From positions 2,811,501 through 2,875,500 of the forward strand of contig NZ_CP017478.1 in assembly GCF_001761325.1 (NCBI RefSeq): a stretch of DNA of 64,000 nt, written 5' to 3'. The notes under the pieces are model-generated. The model was not told the origin of the DNA, did no database searches, and saw only the letters and a program-made list of their open reading frames with translations. The position numbers and the translations under genes are program-made. Every line of letters starts with the position of its first letter. The stretch's first letter is position 1. Shown piece after piece: positions 34,551 through 44,246 of the stretch. Source of the stretch: Urechidicola croceus. GTDB taxonomy: Bacteria; Bacteroidota; Bacteroidia; Flavobacteriales; Flavobacteriaceae.

Positions 34551-34578
34551 TTTGATTGAAAAATAAGTTATATATTTG
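34551..34578 (+). promoter_or_regulatory. promoter of the rimP-nusA-infB operon
   Basis: TTTG (34551-34554), 16 bases, then TATATTTG (34571-34578). The -7 box is exact; the spacing is a little short. Transcription should start near 34585, about 60 bases before the rimP ATG. Confidence 0.6.
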
Positions 34579-34607
34579 CAAACGAAAATAAGTATTATTG
34601 GAAAGCG

Positions 34608-34633
34608 GAGGGGACACACAGTCCCCTCTTTTT
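34608..34633 (+). promoter_or_regulatory. terminator-like hairpin in the rimP-nusA leader
   Basis: A perfect 8-bp GC-rich stem GAGGGGAC / GTCCCCTC with loop ACACA, followed directly by TTTTT, between the predicted transcription start and the rimP ATG at 34644. It has every feature of an intrinsic terminator but stands before the operon, so it is a candidate attenuator. Control by NusA is inference. Confidence 0.7.
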
Positions 34634-34643
34634 ATACTAAAAA

Positions 34644-35111
34644 ATGAATCAGGATATAGTTAGACAATTAGTTGAAGAGGCATTGGCAGAAAATGAAAAG
34701 TTGTTTTTAATTGAATTATCATTTTTGGCTGATAATAAAATTTATGTTGAAGTTGATGGAGATACTGGCATAAATCTTAAAGAATGTATCAGAATAAGTA
34801 GGAATGTTGAGCATAATTTAGACAGAGAAGAAGAAGATTTTTCACTTGAAGTTACTTCACCAGATATTTCTAAGCCTTTAAAAGTATTAAGGCAATATAC
34901 AAAAAATATAGGGAGAACACTACAAGTTAGTACTCTTGAGGGTGAAAAGTTTGAAGGCATTTTAACTTTGGCAAATGATAATCATATAACGCTTGAATGG
35001 AAAGCGCGAGAGCCTAAACCAATTGGAAAAGGAAAAGTCACTGTTCAAAAGACAGTAGAAATAGCATACAAGAATATAAGAGAAGCAAAAGTGAAGATTA
35101 TTTTTAATTAA
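34644..35111 (+). CDS. rimP: ribosome maturation factor RimP
   Basis: The protein has 155 residues and is needed for late 30S subunit assembly. RimP features are the N-terminal alpha/beta domain with VEVDGDTGINLKECIRISR and LEVTSPDISKPLK, then a C-terminal SH3-like barrel (IGRTLQVSTLEGEKFEG). It is first in the conserved rimP-nusA-infB order, four bases before nusA. Confidence 0.96.
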   Translation: MNQDIVRQLVEEALAENEKLFLIELSFLADNKIYVEVDGDTGINLKECIRISRNVEHNLDREEEDFSLEVTSPDISKPLKVLRQYTKNIGRTLQVSTLEGEKFEGILTLANDNHITLEWKAREPKPIGKGKVTVQKTVEIAYKNIREAKVKIIFN

Positions 35112-35115
35112 AGAA

Positions 35116-36372
35116 ATGGAGAACATAGCATTAATAGACTCATTTTCAGAGTTTAAAGACGACAAAAGTATTGATAGGGTTACGCTTATGGCGTTGTTGG
35201 AAGAAGTTTTCAGAACAGCTTTGAAAAGAAAATTTGGATCTGATGATAATTTTGATATTATTATCAATCCAGATAAAGGTGATTTGGAAATTTGGAGAAA
35301 TAGAGTAGTTGTTGCTGATGGAATGTCAGAAGACGATAATGAAGAAATTGAATTAACTGAAGCTCGAAAAATTGAACCAGATTTTGAAATAGGTGAAGAC
35401 GTGTCGGAAGAAGTTAAATTAATAGATTTAGGTCGTAGAGCAATATTAGCTTTACGTCAGAATTTAATTTCAAAAATTCATGAACATGATAGTACAAATG
35501 TATTTAAACATTTCAAGGATTTAGAGGGAGATATCTATAGTGCAGAAGTTCATCATATAAAGCACAATGCAATTATTTTATTAGATGATGATGGTAATGA
35601 AATTGTATTGCCAAAAAGTGAGCAAATTCGTTCAGATTATTTTAGAAAAGGTGAGGCCGTTAGAGGTATAATCAAATCTGTAGAATTAAGAGGAAATAAA
35701 CCAGTAATTATACTGTCAAGAACAGAACCTAAATTTTTAGAAAAATTATTTGAACAAGAAATTCCTGAAGTTTTCGATGGTTTAATCACAATTGAAGGAG
35801 TAGCAAGGATTCCAGGTGAAAAAGCAAAAGTTGCTGTAGATTCATATGATGACAGAATTGATCCAGTTGGAGCATGTGTTGGGATGAAAGGTTCAAGAAT
35901 TCATGGAATTGTTCGTGAATTAGGAAATGAAAATATTGACGTTATTAATTATACCAAAAATGACCAGTTATTTATTGCAAGAGCATTAAGTCCTGCTAAA
36001 GTAACTTCTATGGTAATTCATTTAGAAGAAGGTCGAGAAGATGGTAAGAAAGGTAGAGTTGATGTATATTTAAAACCTGAAGAGGTTTCAAAAGCAATCG
36101 GAAGAAGCGGAGTAAATATTCGTTTAGCAAGTCAGTTAACAGGATATGATCTTGATGTTCAACGTGAAGGTGTTGAAGATGAAGATGTGGAATTAACTGA
36201 ATTTTCTGATGAAATTGAAGGATGGGTAATAAAGGAATTCCAAAACGTTGGTTTAGATACTGCTAAAAGTGTACTAGACCAAAATGTTGCCGAATTAGTT
36301 AAAAGAACTGATTTAGAGGAAGAAACTATTATTGAAGTTCAAAACATATTACGATCAGAATTTGAAAATTAA
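35116..36372 (+). CDS. nusA: transcription termination/antitermination factor NusA
   Basis: The protein has 418 residues: the N-terminal RNA-polymerase-binding domain (1-130), an S1 domain (about 135-200) and two KH domains with GACVGMKGSRIHGIVRELGNE and KAIGRSGVNIRLASQ. The C-terminal acidic repeats of E. coli NusA are absent; only a short helix-hairpin-helix-like tail remains, which is the usual form in Bacteroidota. It modulates pausing, termination and antitermination. It could act on the hairpin in its own leader. Confidence 0.97.
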   Translation: MENIALIDSFSEFKDDKSIDRVTLMALLEEVFRTALKRKFGSDDNFDIIINPDKGDLEIWRNRVVVADGMSEDDNEEIELTEARKIEPDFEIGEDVSEEVKLIDLGRRAILALRQNLISKIHEHDSTNVFKHFKDLEGDIYSAEVHHIKHNAIILLDDDGNEIVLPKSEQIRSDYFRKGEAVRGIIKSVELRGNKPVIILSRTEPKFLEKLFEQEIPEVFDGLITIEGVARIPGEKAKVAVDSYDDRIDPVGACVGMKGSRIHGIVRELGNENIDVINYTKNDQLFIARALSPAKVTSMVIHLEEGREDGKKGRVDVYLKPEEVSKAIGRSGVNIRLASQLTGYDLDVQREGVEDEDVELTEFSDEIEGWVIKEFQNVGLDTAKSVLDQNVAELVKRTDLEEETIIEVQNILRSEFEN

Positions 36373-36415
36373 TTATTAATTTTCACAAAAAAAGAAATAA
36401 AGAGTAACAAAGAGT

Positions 36416-39178
36416 ATGGCTGAAAACAAAACAATGCGACTTAATAAAGTTTTACGAGAGTTAAATATTTCGTTAGATAGAGCTGTTGAGCACCTGGCAA
36501 GTAAGGGAATTGAAATTGAAGCGCGTCCAACAACTAAAATATCTGGCGAAGAATACAACGTATTGCTTGATGGTTTTCAAACAGATAGAAGTAAAAAAGC
36601 GGAATCTAAGGAAGTTAGCGAAGAGAAGAGGAAAGAAAAAGAAGCTTTGGCATTAGAACGCGCAGCTAAACTCGAAAAACAAAGACTTGAAGAAGAAGCC
36701 AAAAATCAAGAACTTTTAAAAGCTAAACAAGAGGTTTTAAAAGCAAAAGCTGAAAAACTTGAAGTAAAAACTGTTGGAAAGATTGATTTAAATCCTAAGA
36801 TAGTTGAAAAAACTGAAGAAAAGCCAGAGCCAATTGAACCACAAAAGCCTGTAGAAGTTGTAGTTGAGAAACCAGTTGAAAAGGTTGAAGTTCCTAAGGA
36901 GGTTAAAAAAGAAAAACCAGTAGTAAAAAAACCTGAAGTTAAGGTTGAAAAGCCAGTTCAGAAAAAAATTGTAAAACCTACTATTCAAGAAGTTCCTAAC
37001 GAACCCGGAACAATTGAAACTCAATATAAAAAACTTGACGGGCCAAAACTTGCAGGAAAAATTGATTTAAAACAATTTGAAAAGCCAAAAAAGAAAAAGC
37101 CAGAAGATACTAAAAAACCTACTCGAGGAACTTCATCGGATAATAAACCGAAAAGAAAACGAATCAGAAAAGATTTTAAACCTTCAACAGGTCAAACAAA
37201 TCAAAGACCTGGATTTAGAGGTAAGCCTCAAAGTGGTCAAGGTAGACGAAATATTGTTAAAGAAGAACCATCTGAAGCAGATGTTCAAAAACAAGTAAGA
37301 GAGACACTTGAAAAACTTCAAGGAAAATCGAAAAAGTCTAAAGGAGCAAAATACCGTAGAGAAAAAAGAGATTCGCACCGTCAACAATCAGAAATTGATC
37401 AAGAATTAGCAGCAGCTGAAAGTAAAGTATTAAAAGTTACTGAATTTGTTACTGTGAGTGAAATTGCAACAATGATGGATATCCCAGTAACTAAAATTAT
37501 TGGAGCTTGTATGTCATTAGGTATGATGGTAACAATGAATCAACGATTAGACGCTGAAACATTAACAATTGTTGCTGAAGAATTTGATCATACTGTAGAA
37601 TTTGTTAGTGCAGAAGTTGAAGATGCAATTGTAGAAGAAGAAGATTCAGCAGAAGATTTAGAAGCAAGGGCGCCAATCATTACAGTAATGGGTCATGTTG
37701 ATCATGGTAAAACATCGTTGCTAGATTATATTCGAAAAGCTAATGTGATTGCTGGTGAATCAGGTGGAATTACACAACATATTGGAGCCTATGGAGTTCA
37801 ATTAGAAAGTGGTCAAAAAATTGCATTTTTAGATACACCTGGTCACGAGGCCTTTACAGCAATGCGTGCTCGTGGAGCTCAAGTTACAGATCTTGTAATT
37901 ATTGTTGTAGCTGCAGATGATGATGTAATGCCTCAAACAAAAGAAGCAATTAGTCATGCGCAAGCTGCAGGAGTACCAATTGTATTTGCAATAAATAAAG
38001 TTGATAGACCAGCTGCAAATCCTGATAAAATTAAGGAGCAATTAGCAGCAATGAATTTATTAGTTGAAGATTGGGGAGGAAAAATTCAATCGCATGATAT
38101 TTCAGCCAAAACAGGTCAAGGAATATCAGAATTATTAGAAAAAGTATTGCTTGAAGCAGAAATGCTTGATTTAAAGGCAAACCCAAATAAAAGAGCGGTT
38201 GGAACAGTAGTAGAGGCATACTTAGATAAAGGTAGAGGATTTGTTTCTACAATCTTAGTACAAGAAGGAACTTTAACTATAGGTGATTATATACTTGCTG
38301 GAAAAAATAGTGGAAAAGTAAAGGCCATGTTTAATGAGCGAGGAAATGCTATGGAAAAAGCAGGACCATCAACTCCAGTTTCAATTTTAGGATTAGATGG
38401 AGCACCACAAGCAGGTGATAGATTCCACGTATTTGAAGATGAAAGAGAAGCTAAACAAATAGCTTCTAAAAGATCTCAATTACAACGTGAACAATCAGTA
38501 AGAACTCAAAAACATATTACGCTAGATGAAATAGGTCGTCGTATTGCACTTGGAGACTTTAAAGAACTTAATATTATTCTAAAAGGTGATGTTGATGGAT
38601 CTGTAGAAGCACTGACTGATTCATTCCAAAAATTATCTACTGACGAAATTCAAGTAAATATTTTACACAAAGGTGTAGGTGCAATTACCGAATCAGATGT
38701 ATTATTAGCATCTGCATCTGAAGCAATTATTATCGGATTTAACGTAAGACCTGCTGGAAATGCAAGAATGATTGCTGACAAAGAAGAAATCGACATCCGT
38801 ACATATTCTATCATCTATGATGCAATCAATGATTTACGTGATGCTATGGAAGGTATGTTATCTCCAGAAATGAAAGAAGAAATAACAGGAAATGTTGAAA
38901 TTAGAGAGGTTTATAAAATTTCAAAAGTTGGAAACATTGCTGGATGTATGGTCATGAGTGGTAAAATAATGAGAAACTCATTAATTAGAATCATACGTGA
39001 TGGTGTTGTTGTTCACTCAGGCGAATTAACAACGTTAAAACGTTTCAAAGATGATGTTAAAGAAGTAACTAAAGGATATGATTGTGGTATTCAAATTAAG
39101 AACTTCAATGATATTAAAATTGGTGATGTAATAGAAGCTTATGAAGAAATTGCAGTTAAAAAGAAACTGAAAAAATAA
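36416..39178 (+). CDS. infB: translation initiation factor IF-2
   Basis: The protein has 920 residues. A short N-terminal IF2-N helix domain ([21 protein letters not shown]) is followed by about 300 residues of low-complexity Lys/Glu/Pro-rich linker. Then come a second IF2-N and the GTPase domain with [20 protein letters not shown] and NKVDRP (P-loop, switch II and NKxD), and the beta-barrel and C-terminal domains that bind fMet-tRNA. It ends the rimP-nusA-infB operon at a strong terminator. Confidence 0.98.
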   Translation: MAENKTMRLNKVLRELNISLDRAVEHLASKGIEIEARPTTKISGEEYNVLLDGFQTDRSKKAESKEVSEEKRKEKEALALERAAKLEKQRLEEEAKNQELLKAKQEVLKAKAEKLEVKTVGKIDLNPKIVEKTEEKPEPIEPQKPVEVVVEKPVEKVEVPKEVKKEKPVVKKPEVKVEKPVQKKIVKPTIQEVPNEPGTIETQYKKLDGPKLAGKIDLKQFEKPKKKKPEDTKKPTRGTSSDNKPKRKRIRKDFKPSTGQTNQRPGFRGKPQSGQGRRNIVKEEPSEADVQKQVRETLEKLQGKSKKSKGAKYRREKRDSHRQQSEIDQELAAAESKVLKVTEFVTVSEIATMMDIPVTKIIGACMSLGMMVTMNQRLDAETLTIVAEEFDHTVEFVSAEVEDAIVEEEDSAEDLEARAPIITVMGHVDHGKTSLLDYIRKANVIAGESGGITQHIGAYGVQLESGQKIAFLDTPGHEAFTAMRARGAQVTDLVIIVVAADDDVMPQTKEAISHAQAAGVPIVFAINKVDRPAANPDKIKEQLAAMNLLVEDWGGKIQSHDISAKTGQGISELLEKVLLEAEMLDLKANPNKRAVGTVVEAYLDKGRGFVSTILVQEGTLTIGDYILAGKNSGKVKAMFNERGNAMEKAGPSTPVSILGLDGAPQAGDRFHVFEDEREAKQIASKRSQLQREQSVRTQKHITLDEIGRRIALGDFKELNIILKGDVDGSVEALTDSFQKLSTDEIQVNILHKGVGAITESDVLLASASEAIIIGFNVRPAGNARMIADKEEIDIRTYSIIYDAINDLRDAMEGMLSPEMKEEITGNVEIREVYKISKVGNIAGCMVMSGKIMRNSLIRIIRDGVVVHSGELTTLKRFKDDVKEVTKGYDCGIQIKNFNDIKIGDVIEAYEEIAVKKKLKK

Positions 39179-39200
39179 TTTAATTTATATTAATTCAAAT

Positions 39201-39232
39201 AAAAAAACCGATGAGAAAACATCGGTTTTTTT
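39201..39232. terminator. bidirectional terminator between infB and the SPOR gene
   Basis: A 13-bp stem (AAAAAAACCGATG / CATCGGTTTTTTT) with a six-base loop, flanked by A and T runs, placed between convergent genes. Confidence 0.9.
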
Positions 39233-39251
39233 TATGCTTTTAAATTATAAC

Positions 39252-39617
39252 CTATAAATTTATTTTCGTTTCTAATATAATTGCCCCTCCAAATTTTTCT
39301 TTAATTACAAGTAAAGCTCTATCAGCTTCAAGTCTTGTTTTATAATTTCCCACTCTAACTTTCCATTCAGGAGATTCGTAACTCAATACAGCAACTATAC
39401 CAAACTCTGCTTCGAAATTTCCTTTTACTCTGTAAGCGGTAGTTTCATTCCCATTGTATAATTGAATTTTAAATCCCTTACCAGTACGATTATTCTTATT
39501 GTATTCAATTCTTTTTGAAAGAATCTCATTAATTTTATCATTTTCTTGAGAAAATGCACTCAAACTAAGTAGTAAACTTAGTGAAAGACTAGGAATTAAT
39601 ATTTTTTTAATATTCAT
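39252..39617 (-). CDS. SPOR-domain periplasmic protein
   Basis: A small exported protein of 121 residues. The signal peptide runs to about residue 23 (SLLLSLSAFSQ). After a short linker, residues 45-118 fit the SPOR fold (GFKIQLYNGNETTAYRVKGNFEAEF; then WKVRVGNYKTRLEADRALLVIKEKF). SPOR domains bind denuded glycan strands of peptidoglycan at division sites. It is monocistronic. The gene is found near infB and the respiration operon in other flavobacteria as I recall. Confidence 0.85.
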   Translation of the reverse strand: MNIKKILIPSLSLSLLLSLSAFSQENDKINEILSKRIEYNKNNRTGKGFKIQLYNGNETTAYRVKGNFEAEFGIVAVLSYESPEWKVRVGNYKTRLEADRALLVIKEKFGGAIILETKINL

Positions 39618-39637
39618 TTTACTATTATTATTTAGTG

Positions 39638-39645
39638 CAAATCTA
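39638..39645 (-). promoter_or_regulatory. candidate -7 box for the SPOR gene
   Basis: The minus strand reads TAGATTTG, an exact TAnnTTTG match, 21 bases before the SPOR gene ATG. No good -33 element is seen. Confidence 0.45.
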
Positions 39646-39745
39646 TACTATTGTTTTCTAAATTGTTACTTGTTTTTGTTATTTAGAACTAATATAAATT
39701 ACAATTTAACATTATTTTTAGATTTTAAATCTTACTAATAAATAG

Positions 39746-39753
39746 TACTTTTG
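39746..39753 (+). promoter_or_regulatory. candidate -7 box for the act-cox respiratory operon
   Basis: TACTTTTG matches TAnnTTTG. It lies 75 bases before the preferred actA ATG at 39829 and argues against a start as far upstream as 39751. Confidence 0.5.
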
Positions 39754-39828
39754 TCGGACTATTTTAATCAGTACGTGATTAGAATGAAAATATTGTACCA
39801 AACAAGAAGAAAACATATATTATTAAAT

Positions 39829-41085
39829 ATGAAAAGCGTGAAAAAACACAGTCTAACAACAAGATTAGCGTTCAGTAGTTTAGCTTTCCTATTCTTTTTC
39901 ACTTTAAACTTATCGGCTCAAGGCGATGTGGCAAATGGTAAAAAACTATTTAATGCCAATTGTGCTGCGTGTCATAAATTAGATAAGAAATTAGTAGGTC
40001 CAGGATTGACAGAATCATTTAATAAAAGAGAAAATGATTGGTTGAAAGCTTGGATAAAGGATAATGCTGCATTTCAAAAGGTTGATGCAGACGCAAAAGC
40101 AGCAGCAGATTTTAGTCCAACATCGATGACAGCATTTCCTCAATTGTCTGATAAAGATATTGATGATATTATAGCTTATGGAGTAGCAATACCTGTAAAA
40201 AAAGATGTAGTAACAACAGGAGAAAGTGTCGTAGGGCAACCAGTTGAAAAGGATAATACTCTAACTTATATTTTAGCAGCAATTGTTGGCGTATTATTGT
40301 TATTGGTTTTTAATCTTTATCGATCAGTTAATGAGTTAAAGGGAGTTGCACCAAAGAGATTAACATTAACTGAGCAGGCTCAAGGTGTATGGGAGGCTTT
40401 TAAAGGAAATAAATTCTTACATTTCTTGTTGGTAATTTTCTTTTTACTTTCTTCAGCGTTTATTGCATTCGGATGGTTGTCGCAAGTTGGAGTTGATCAA
40501 GGGTATCAACCAATTCAGCCAATTGAGTTTTCACATAAAATTCACGCTGGTGATAATAAGATAGATTGTCAATATTGTCATTCTTCTGCAAAACATAGTA
40601 AGACTTCTGGAATTCCATCAGCAAATGTATGTATGAATTGTCATAAGAGTATTGCCGAAGTTGGAGATGATACAGTTCTTGGTACAAAAGGAAAAGAAGA
40701 TTTGGATAAAGAAATACAAAAATTGTATAAAGCAGTTGGTTGGGATTCTGAAAATTTAGTTTATACAGGAGAGACTACGCCAATTGAATGGGTTCGTATT
40801 CACAATTTGCCAGATTTCGCATATTTTAACCACTCACAACACGTAACTGTTGCTGGTATAGCATGTCAAAAATGTCATGGACCAGTTGAAGAGATGGATG
40901 AAGTATATCAATATGCTCCACTAACAATGGGATGGTGTATTGACTGTCATAGAGAGACAGAAATTGATATGACTGAAAATGGGTATTATAAAAAAATCCA
41001 TGAGCAACTAGCTCAAAAATATGGTGTAGAGAAAGTGACTGAAGCTCAGATGGGTGGAATGGAATGTGGTAAGTGTCACTACTAA
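39829..41085 (+). CDS. actA: alternative complex III subunit A, multiheme cytochrome c
   Basis: The heme subunit of the quinol:cytochrome c oxidoreductase (418 residues from ATG 39829, which gives a good signal sequence; upstream starts are possible). It has six CxxCH heme c sites. One, CAACH at residues 45-49, is in an N-terminal monoheme domain. Two hydrophobic helices (about 145-165 and 198-218) follow, then five more hemes: CQYCH, CMNCH, CQKCH, CIDCH and CGKCH, the last at the very C-terminus. This matches the Bacteroidota ActA with a cytochrome c domain fused in front of the pentaheme part. Electrons pass from ActB to these hemes and on to ActE or the oxidase. Confidence 0.93.
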   Translation: MKSVKKHSLTTRLAFSSLAFLFFFTLNLSAQGDVANGKKLFNANCAACHKLDKKLVGPGLTESFNKRENDWLKAWIKDNAAFQKVDADAKAAADFSPTSMTAFPQLSDKDIDDIIAYGVAIPVKKDVVTTGESVVGQPVEKDNTLTYILAAIVGVLLLLVFNLYRSVNELKGVAPKRLTLTEQAQGVWEAFKGNKFLHFLLVIFFLLSSAFIAFGWLSQVGVDQGYQPIQPIEFSHKIHAGDNKIDCQYCHSSAKHSKTSGIPSANVCMNCHKSIAEVGDDTVLGTKGKEDLDKEIQKLYKAVGWDSENLVYTGETTPIEWVRIHNLPDFAYFNHSQHVTVAGIACQKCHGPVEEMDEVYQYAPLTMGWCIDCHRETEIDMTENGYYKKIHEQLAQKYGVEKVTEAQMGGMECGKCHY

Positions 41086-41141
41086 ATTATACCAGACAAC
41101 AAGAAGTTTAAAAAAGATTTTTGAGAGATAAAAATAACAAT

Positions 41142-44100
41142 ATGGCATCAAACAAAAAATACTGGAAAAGTGTTGAAGAACTAAACGAAAATAGTTCTAT
41201 TGTTGATACGTTAAGACAAAACGAATTTGTTGAAGAAATTCCTACTGATGAATTTTTAGGTGATAAAAAATCATTAGAAGAATCTTCTACAACACGTCGT
41301 GACTTTTTAAAATATGTTGGGTTTACTACAGCAGCAGCATCTTTGGTTGCTTGTGAAGGCCCAGTAAAAAAAGCAATACCTTATTTAGTTAAACCAGATG
41401 AAATTATTCCTGGTGTAGCAGATTATTATGCAACTGCTATTGCTGATGGTTTTGACTTTGCAAATGTTTTAGTAAAAGTTCGTGAAGGGCGTCCAATTAA
41501 AATTGAACCTAATAAAGAAGCAAATGGAAGTACGAACGCAAGAGTTCAAGCATCTGTATTATCATTATATGATGGCTTACGTTTAAGAAGTCCACGTATT
41601 AATGGTGATTCTGTTTCGGAAAATATTTCTTGGTCTGATGTAGATGTTCAAATTGTAAAACAATTAACTGATGTTAGTGCTAGTGGAAAAGCAATTGCTT
41701 TTTTAACTGGTACAGATGCAAGTCCTTCAACTACAAGTTTAATTTCTCAGTTTGCTGAGAGGTACGGAAATGTTCGTCATGTAATATATGATTCAGTTTC
41801 TGAATCTGCAGCTATTGATGCTTACGAAGCAATGTATGGATCAAGAGCATTACCCTCATATGATTTCTCAAAAGCTAAAACGATTGTTTCAGTTGGAGCA
41901 GATTTCTTAGGAGATTGGCAAGGAGGAAATTTTGAAGCTGGTTACGCTAAAGGACGTATTCCAGATCATGGAAAGATGTCACATCACATTCAGTTTGAGT
42001 CAAACATGACTTTGTCTGGAGCAAATGCTGATACTCGTGTTATGGTAAAGCCATCTGCTCAAAAAACTATTTTAGCAGATTTATATAATGTTATTGTAAA
42101 TGGTGGTTCTGCAAAAAATGCAGATGTTGCTGTTGCAGTTAAGCAAATACGAAATGCAGGAAAGAATGCAGTTATTGTAACTGGGATTCAAGATAAAAAC
42201 GCACAATTATTAGCTTTAGCAATAAATAATGCAATCGGAAGTCTTGTTTTAGATGTAAATACTACCAATAATACGCGTCAAGGAAATGATGCTGATGTTG
42301 CTCAATTAATTTCTGATATGAAATCAGGAAAAATAGGAGCGTTAATCATCAATAATTCAAATCCAATTTATACACTACCAAACTCAGCAGAATTTATTGA
42401 TGCACTTGGTAAAGTTGATTTGTCAGTTGCTTTTTCAATGACTGATAATGAAACTGCAAATGCTGTTCAATATGCATTGCCAACTCCACACTATTTGGAG
42501 TCTTGGGGTGTTGTTGAAATGAAAAAAGGACATTTCAGTTTTGTACAGCCAACTATTCAACCATTATTTGACACACGTCAGTTTCATGATGCGTTGTTGA
42601 AATGGAATGGTAGTACACAAAAATATTATGAATATTTAAAATCGTCTTTTGCTGGATTAGGTGCTGATAAATCATTTAGTCAATCTTTACAAGATGGTTC
42701 GTTTTCTATTCCGATAATTGAAAAAGAAGTTTCTATAGTTAATGATGTGGATTTTGCATCTGCTTATAGAACTATTTCATCTGTAAAAGAAAGTGGTTTA
42801 GAATTGCAATTATATACAAAGACTGGTTTAGGTGACGGCCAACAAGCAAATAACCCTTGGTTACAAGAATTGCCAGATCCTATTACTAGAGCTACTTGGG
42901 ATAACTATTTAACAGTTTCTCAATCTGATGCTGAAACATTAGGAATTAAAAACTGGAATGTTGCAAATGGTGGATTGAACGGAAGTTACGTTCAAGTTTC
43001 TTTAGGAGATGAAAAATTAGTTGTACCAGCAATCATTCAGCCAGGTCAAGCACCAGGATCAGTTGGTTTAGCATTAGGATATGGTCGTAAGGCTGGAATG
43101 AAAGAAGAAATGAAGATTGGAAAGAATGCTTACGCCTTCTATAAAAACTTTAATTCTACTCAATCTGGAGTATCAGTAGACTTAGTATCAGGTGAACATG
43201 AATTCGCATGTACTCAGTTGCACAATACTTTAATGGGTAGAGGAGATATTATTAAAGAAACTACTTTATCAACATATAACGATCATTCACTAGATCCAAA
43301 ACACACTTGGAATCCAGTACCAGTAGTTTCATTAAAACATCAAGAAGTTGAAGCAACAACTGTTGATTTATGGGATGAATTTGATCGTTCAGTAGGACAT
43401 CACTTTAATTTATCAATAGATTTAAATGCTTGTACAGGTTGTGGAGCATGTGTAATAGCATGTCATACGGAAAATAATGTACCAGTAGTTGGGAAAGATG
43501 AGGTAAGAAAATCAAGAGATATGCACTGGTTGCGTATAGATAGGTATTACTCACATGAAGAAAACTTTGAAGGTGATAATACCAAAAAAGAAGAAATGAA
43601 TGGCTTATTGGGTGAAAAGGGAACATTATCTGGATATGGAGAAATGGAAAAACCATCCTCAAATCCTGAAGTTGCTTTCCAACCAATAATGTGTCAACAC
43701 TGTAATCATGCACCTTGTGAAACAGTTTGTCCAGTTGCAGCAACTTCTCACGGTCGCCAAGGTCAAAATCATATGGCTTATAACCGTTGTGTAGGTACTC
43801 GTTATTGTGCAAACAACTGTCCTTATAAAGTACGTCGTTTCAACTGGTTTGATTACGCAAACAATAATGAATTTGATTTCCATATGAATGATGATTTAGG
43901 TAAGATGGTATTAAACCCTGATGTTACTGTTCGTTCTCGTGGAGTTATGGAAAAATGTTCTATGTGTATCCAAATGACACAAGCAACAATATTAAAAGCG
44001 AAAAAAGAAGGAAGACCAGTTAAGGATGAAGAGTTTCAAACTGCATGTTCTAATGCTTGTAGTACTGGTGCAATGGTGTTTGGAGATATTAATGATAAAG

Positions 44101-44213
44101 ATAGTGAAGTCGCTAAGTTGAAGGAAGACACAAGAGCATATCACTTGTTAGAGCATGTAGGTACTAAACCAAATGTGGTTTATCAAGTAAAAGTTAGAAA
44201 CACAGAAGTATAA
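41142..44213 (+). CDS. actB: alternative complex III subunit B, iron-sulfur/molybdopterin-like protein
   Basis: The protein has 1023 residues from the ATG at 41142. A twin-arginine motif RRDFLKYVG (Arg52-Arg53) and hydrophobic stretch near residue 60 suggest Tat export. Residues about 80-720 look like the molybdopterin-oxidoreductase fold, which in this complex has lost its cofactor. The C-terminal part is a ferredoxin-type domain with four Cys clusters: CTGCGACVIAC, CQHCNHAPCETVC, CVGTRYCANNC and a final CSMC...CSNAC set. That is enough for three or four Fe-S clusters. It links quinol oxidation at ActC to the hemes of ActA. The next gene is actC, 33 bases on. Confidence 0.94.
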   Translation: MASNKKYWKSVEELNENSSIVDTLRQNEFVEEIPTDEFLGDKKSLEESSTTRRDFLKYVGFTTAAASLVACEGPVKKAIPYLVKPDEIIPGVADYYATAIADGFDFANVLVKVREGRPIKIEPNKEANGSTNARVQASVLSLYDGLRLRSPRINGDSVSENISWSDVDVQIVKQLTDVSASGKAIAFLTGTDASPSTTSLISQFAERYGNVRHVIYDSVSESAAIDAYEAMYGSRALPSYDFSKAKTIVSVGADFLGDWQGGNFEAGYAKGRIPDHGKMSHHIQFESNMTLSGANADTRVMVKPSAQKTILADLYNVIVNGGSAKNADVAVAVKQIRNAGKNAVIVTGIQDKNAQLLALAINNAIGSLVLDVNTTNNTRQGNDADVAQLISDMKSGKIGALIINNSNPIYTLPNSAEFIDALGKVDLSVAFSMTDNETANAVQYALPTPHYLESWGVVEMKKGHFSFVQPTIQPLFDTRQFHDALLKWNGSTQKYYEYLKSSFAGLGADKSFSQSLQDGSFSIPIIEKEVSIVNDVDFASAYRTISSVKESGLELQLYTKTGLGDGQQANNPWLQELPDPITRATWDNYLTVSQSDAETLGIKNWNVANGGLNGSYVQVSLGDEKLVVPAIIQPGQAPGSVGLALGYGRKAGMKEEMKIGKNAYAFYKNFNSTQSGVSVDLVSGEHEFACTQLHNTLMGRGDIIKETTLSTYNDHSLDPKHTWNPVPVVSLKHQEVEATTVDLWDEFDRSVGHHFNLSIDLNACTGCGACVIACHTENNVPVVGKDEVRKSRDMHWLRIDRYYSHEENFEGDNTKKEEMNGLLGEKGTLSGYGEMEKPSSNPEVAFQPIMCQHCNHAPCETVCPVAATSHGRQGQNHMAYNRCVGTRYCANNCPYKVRRFNWFDYANNNEFDFHMNDDLGKMVLNPDVTVRSRGVMEKCSMCIQMTQATILKAKKEGRPVKDEEFQTACSNACSTGAMVFGDINDKDSEVAKLKEDTRAYHLLEHVGTKPNVVYQVKVRNTEV

Positions 44214-44246
44214 AAATATTAATAATTAGATAATTATATATAGATT

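Noticed and set aside
39751-39828. A longer actA with 26 more residues
   Set aside because: The start would be TTG and would sit on a -7 promoter box, and the extra residues precede a good signal peptide. ATG 39829 is preferred; 39784 stays possible.
43405-43812. A 135-codon open frame on the minus strand inside actB
   Set aside because: It lies opposite the well-supported ferredoxin region of ActB, has no family features and no promoter or RBS. AT-rich coding DNA often leaves such frames open.
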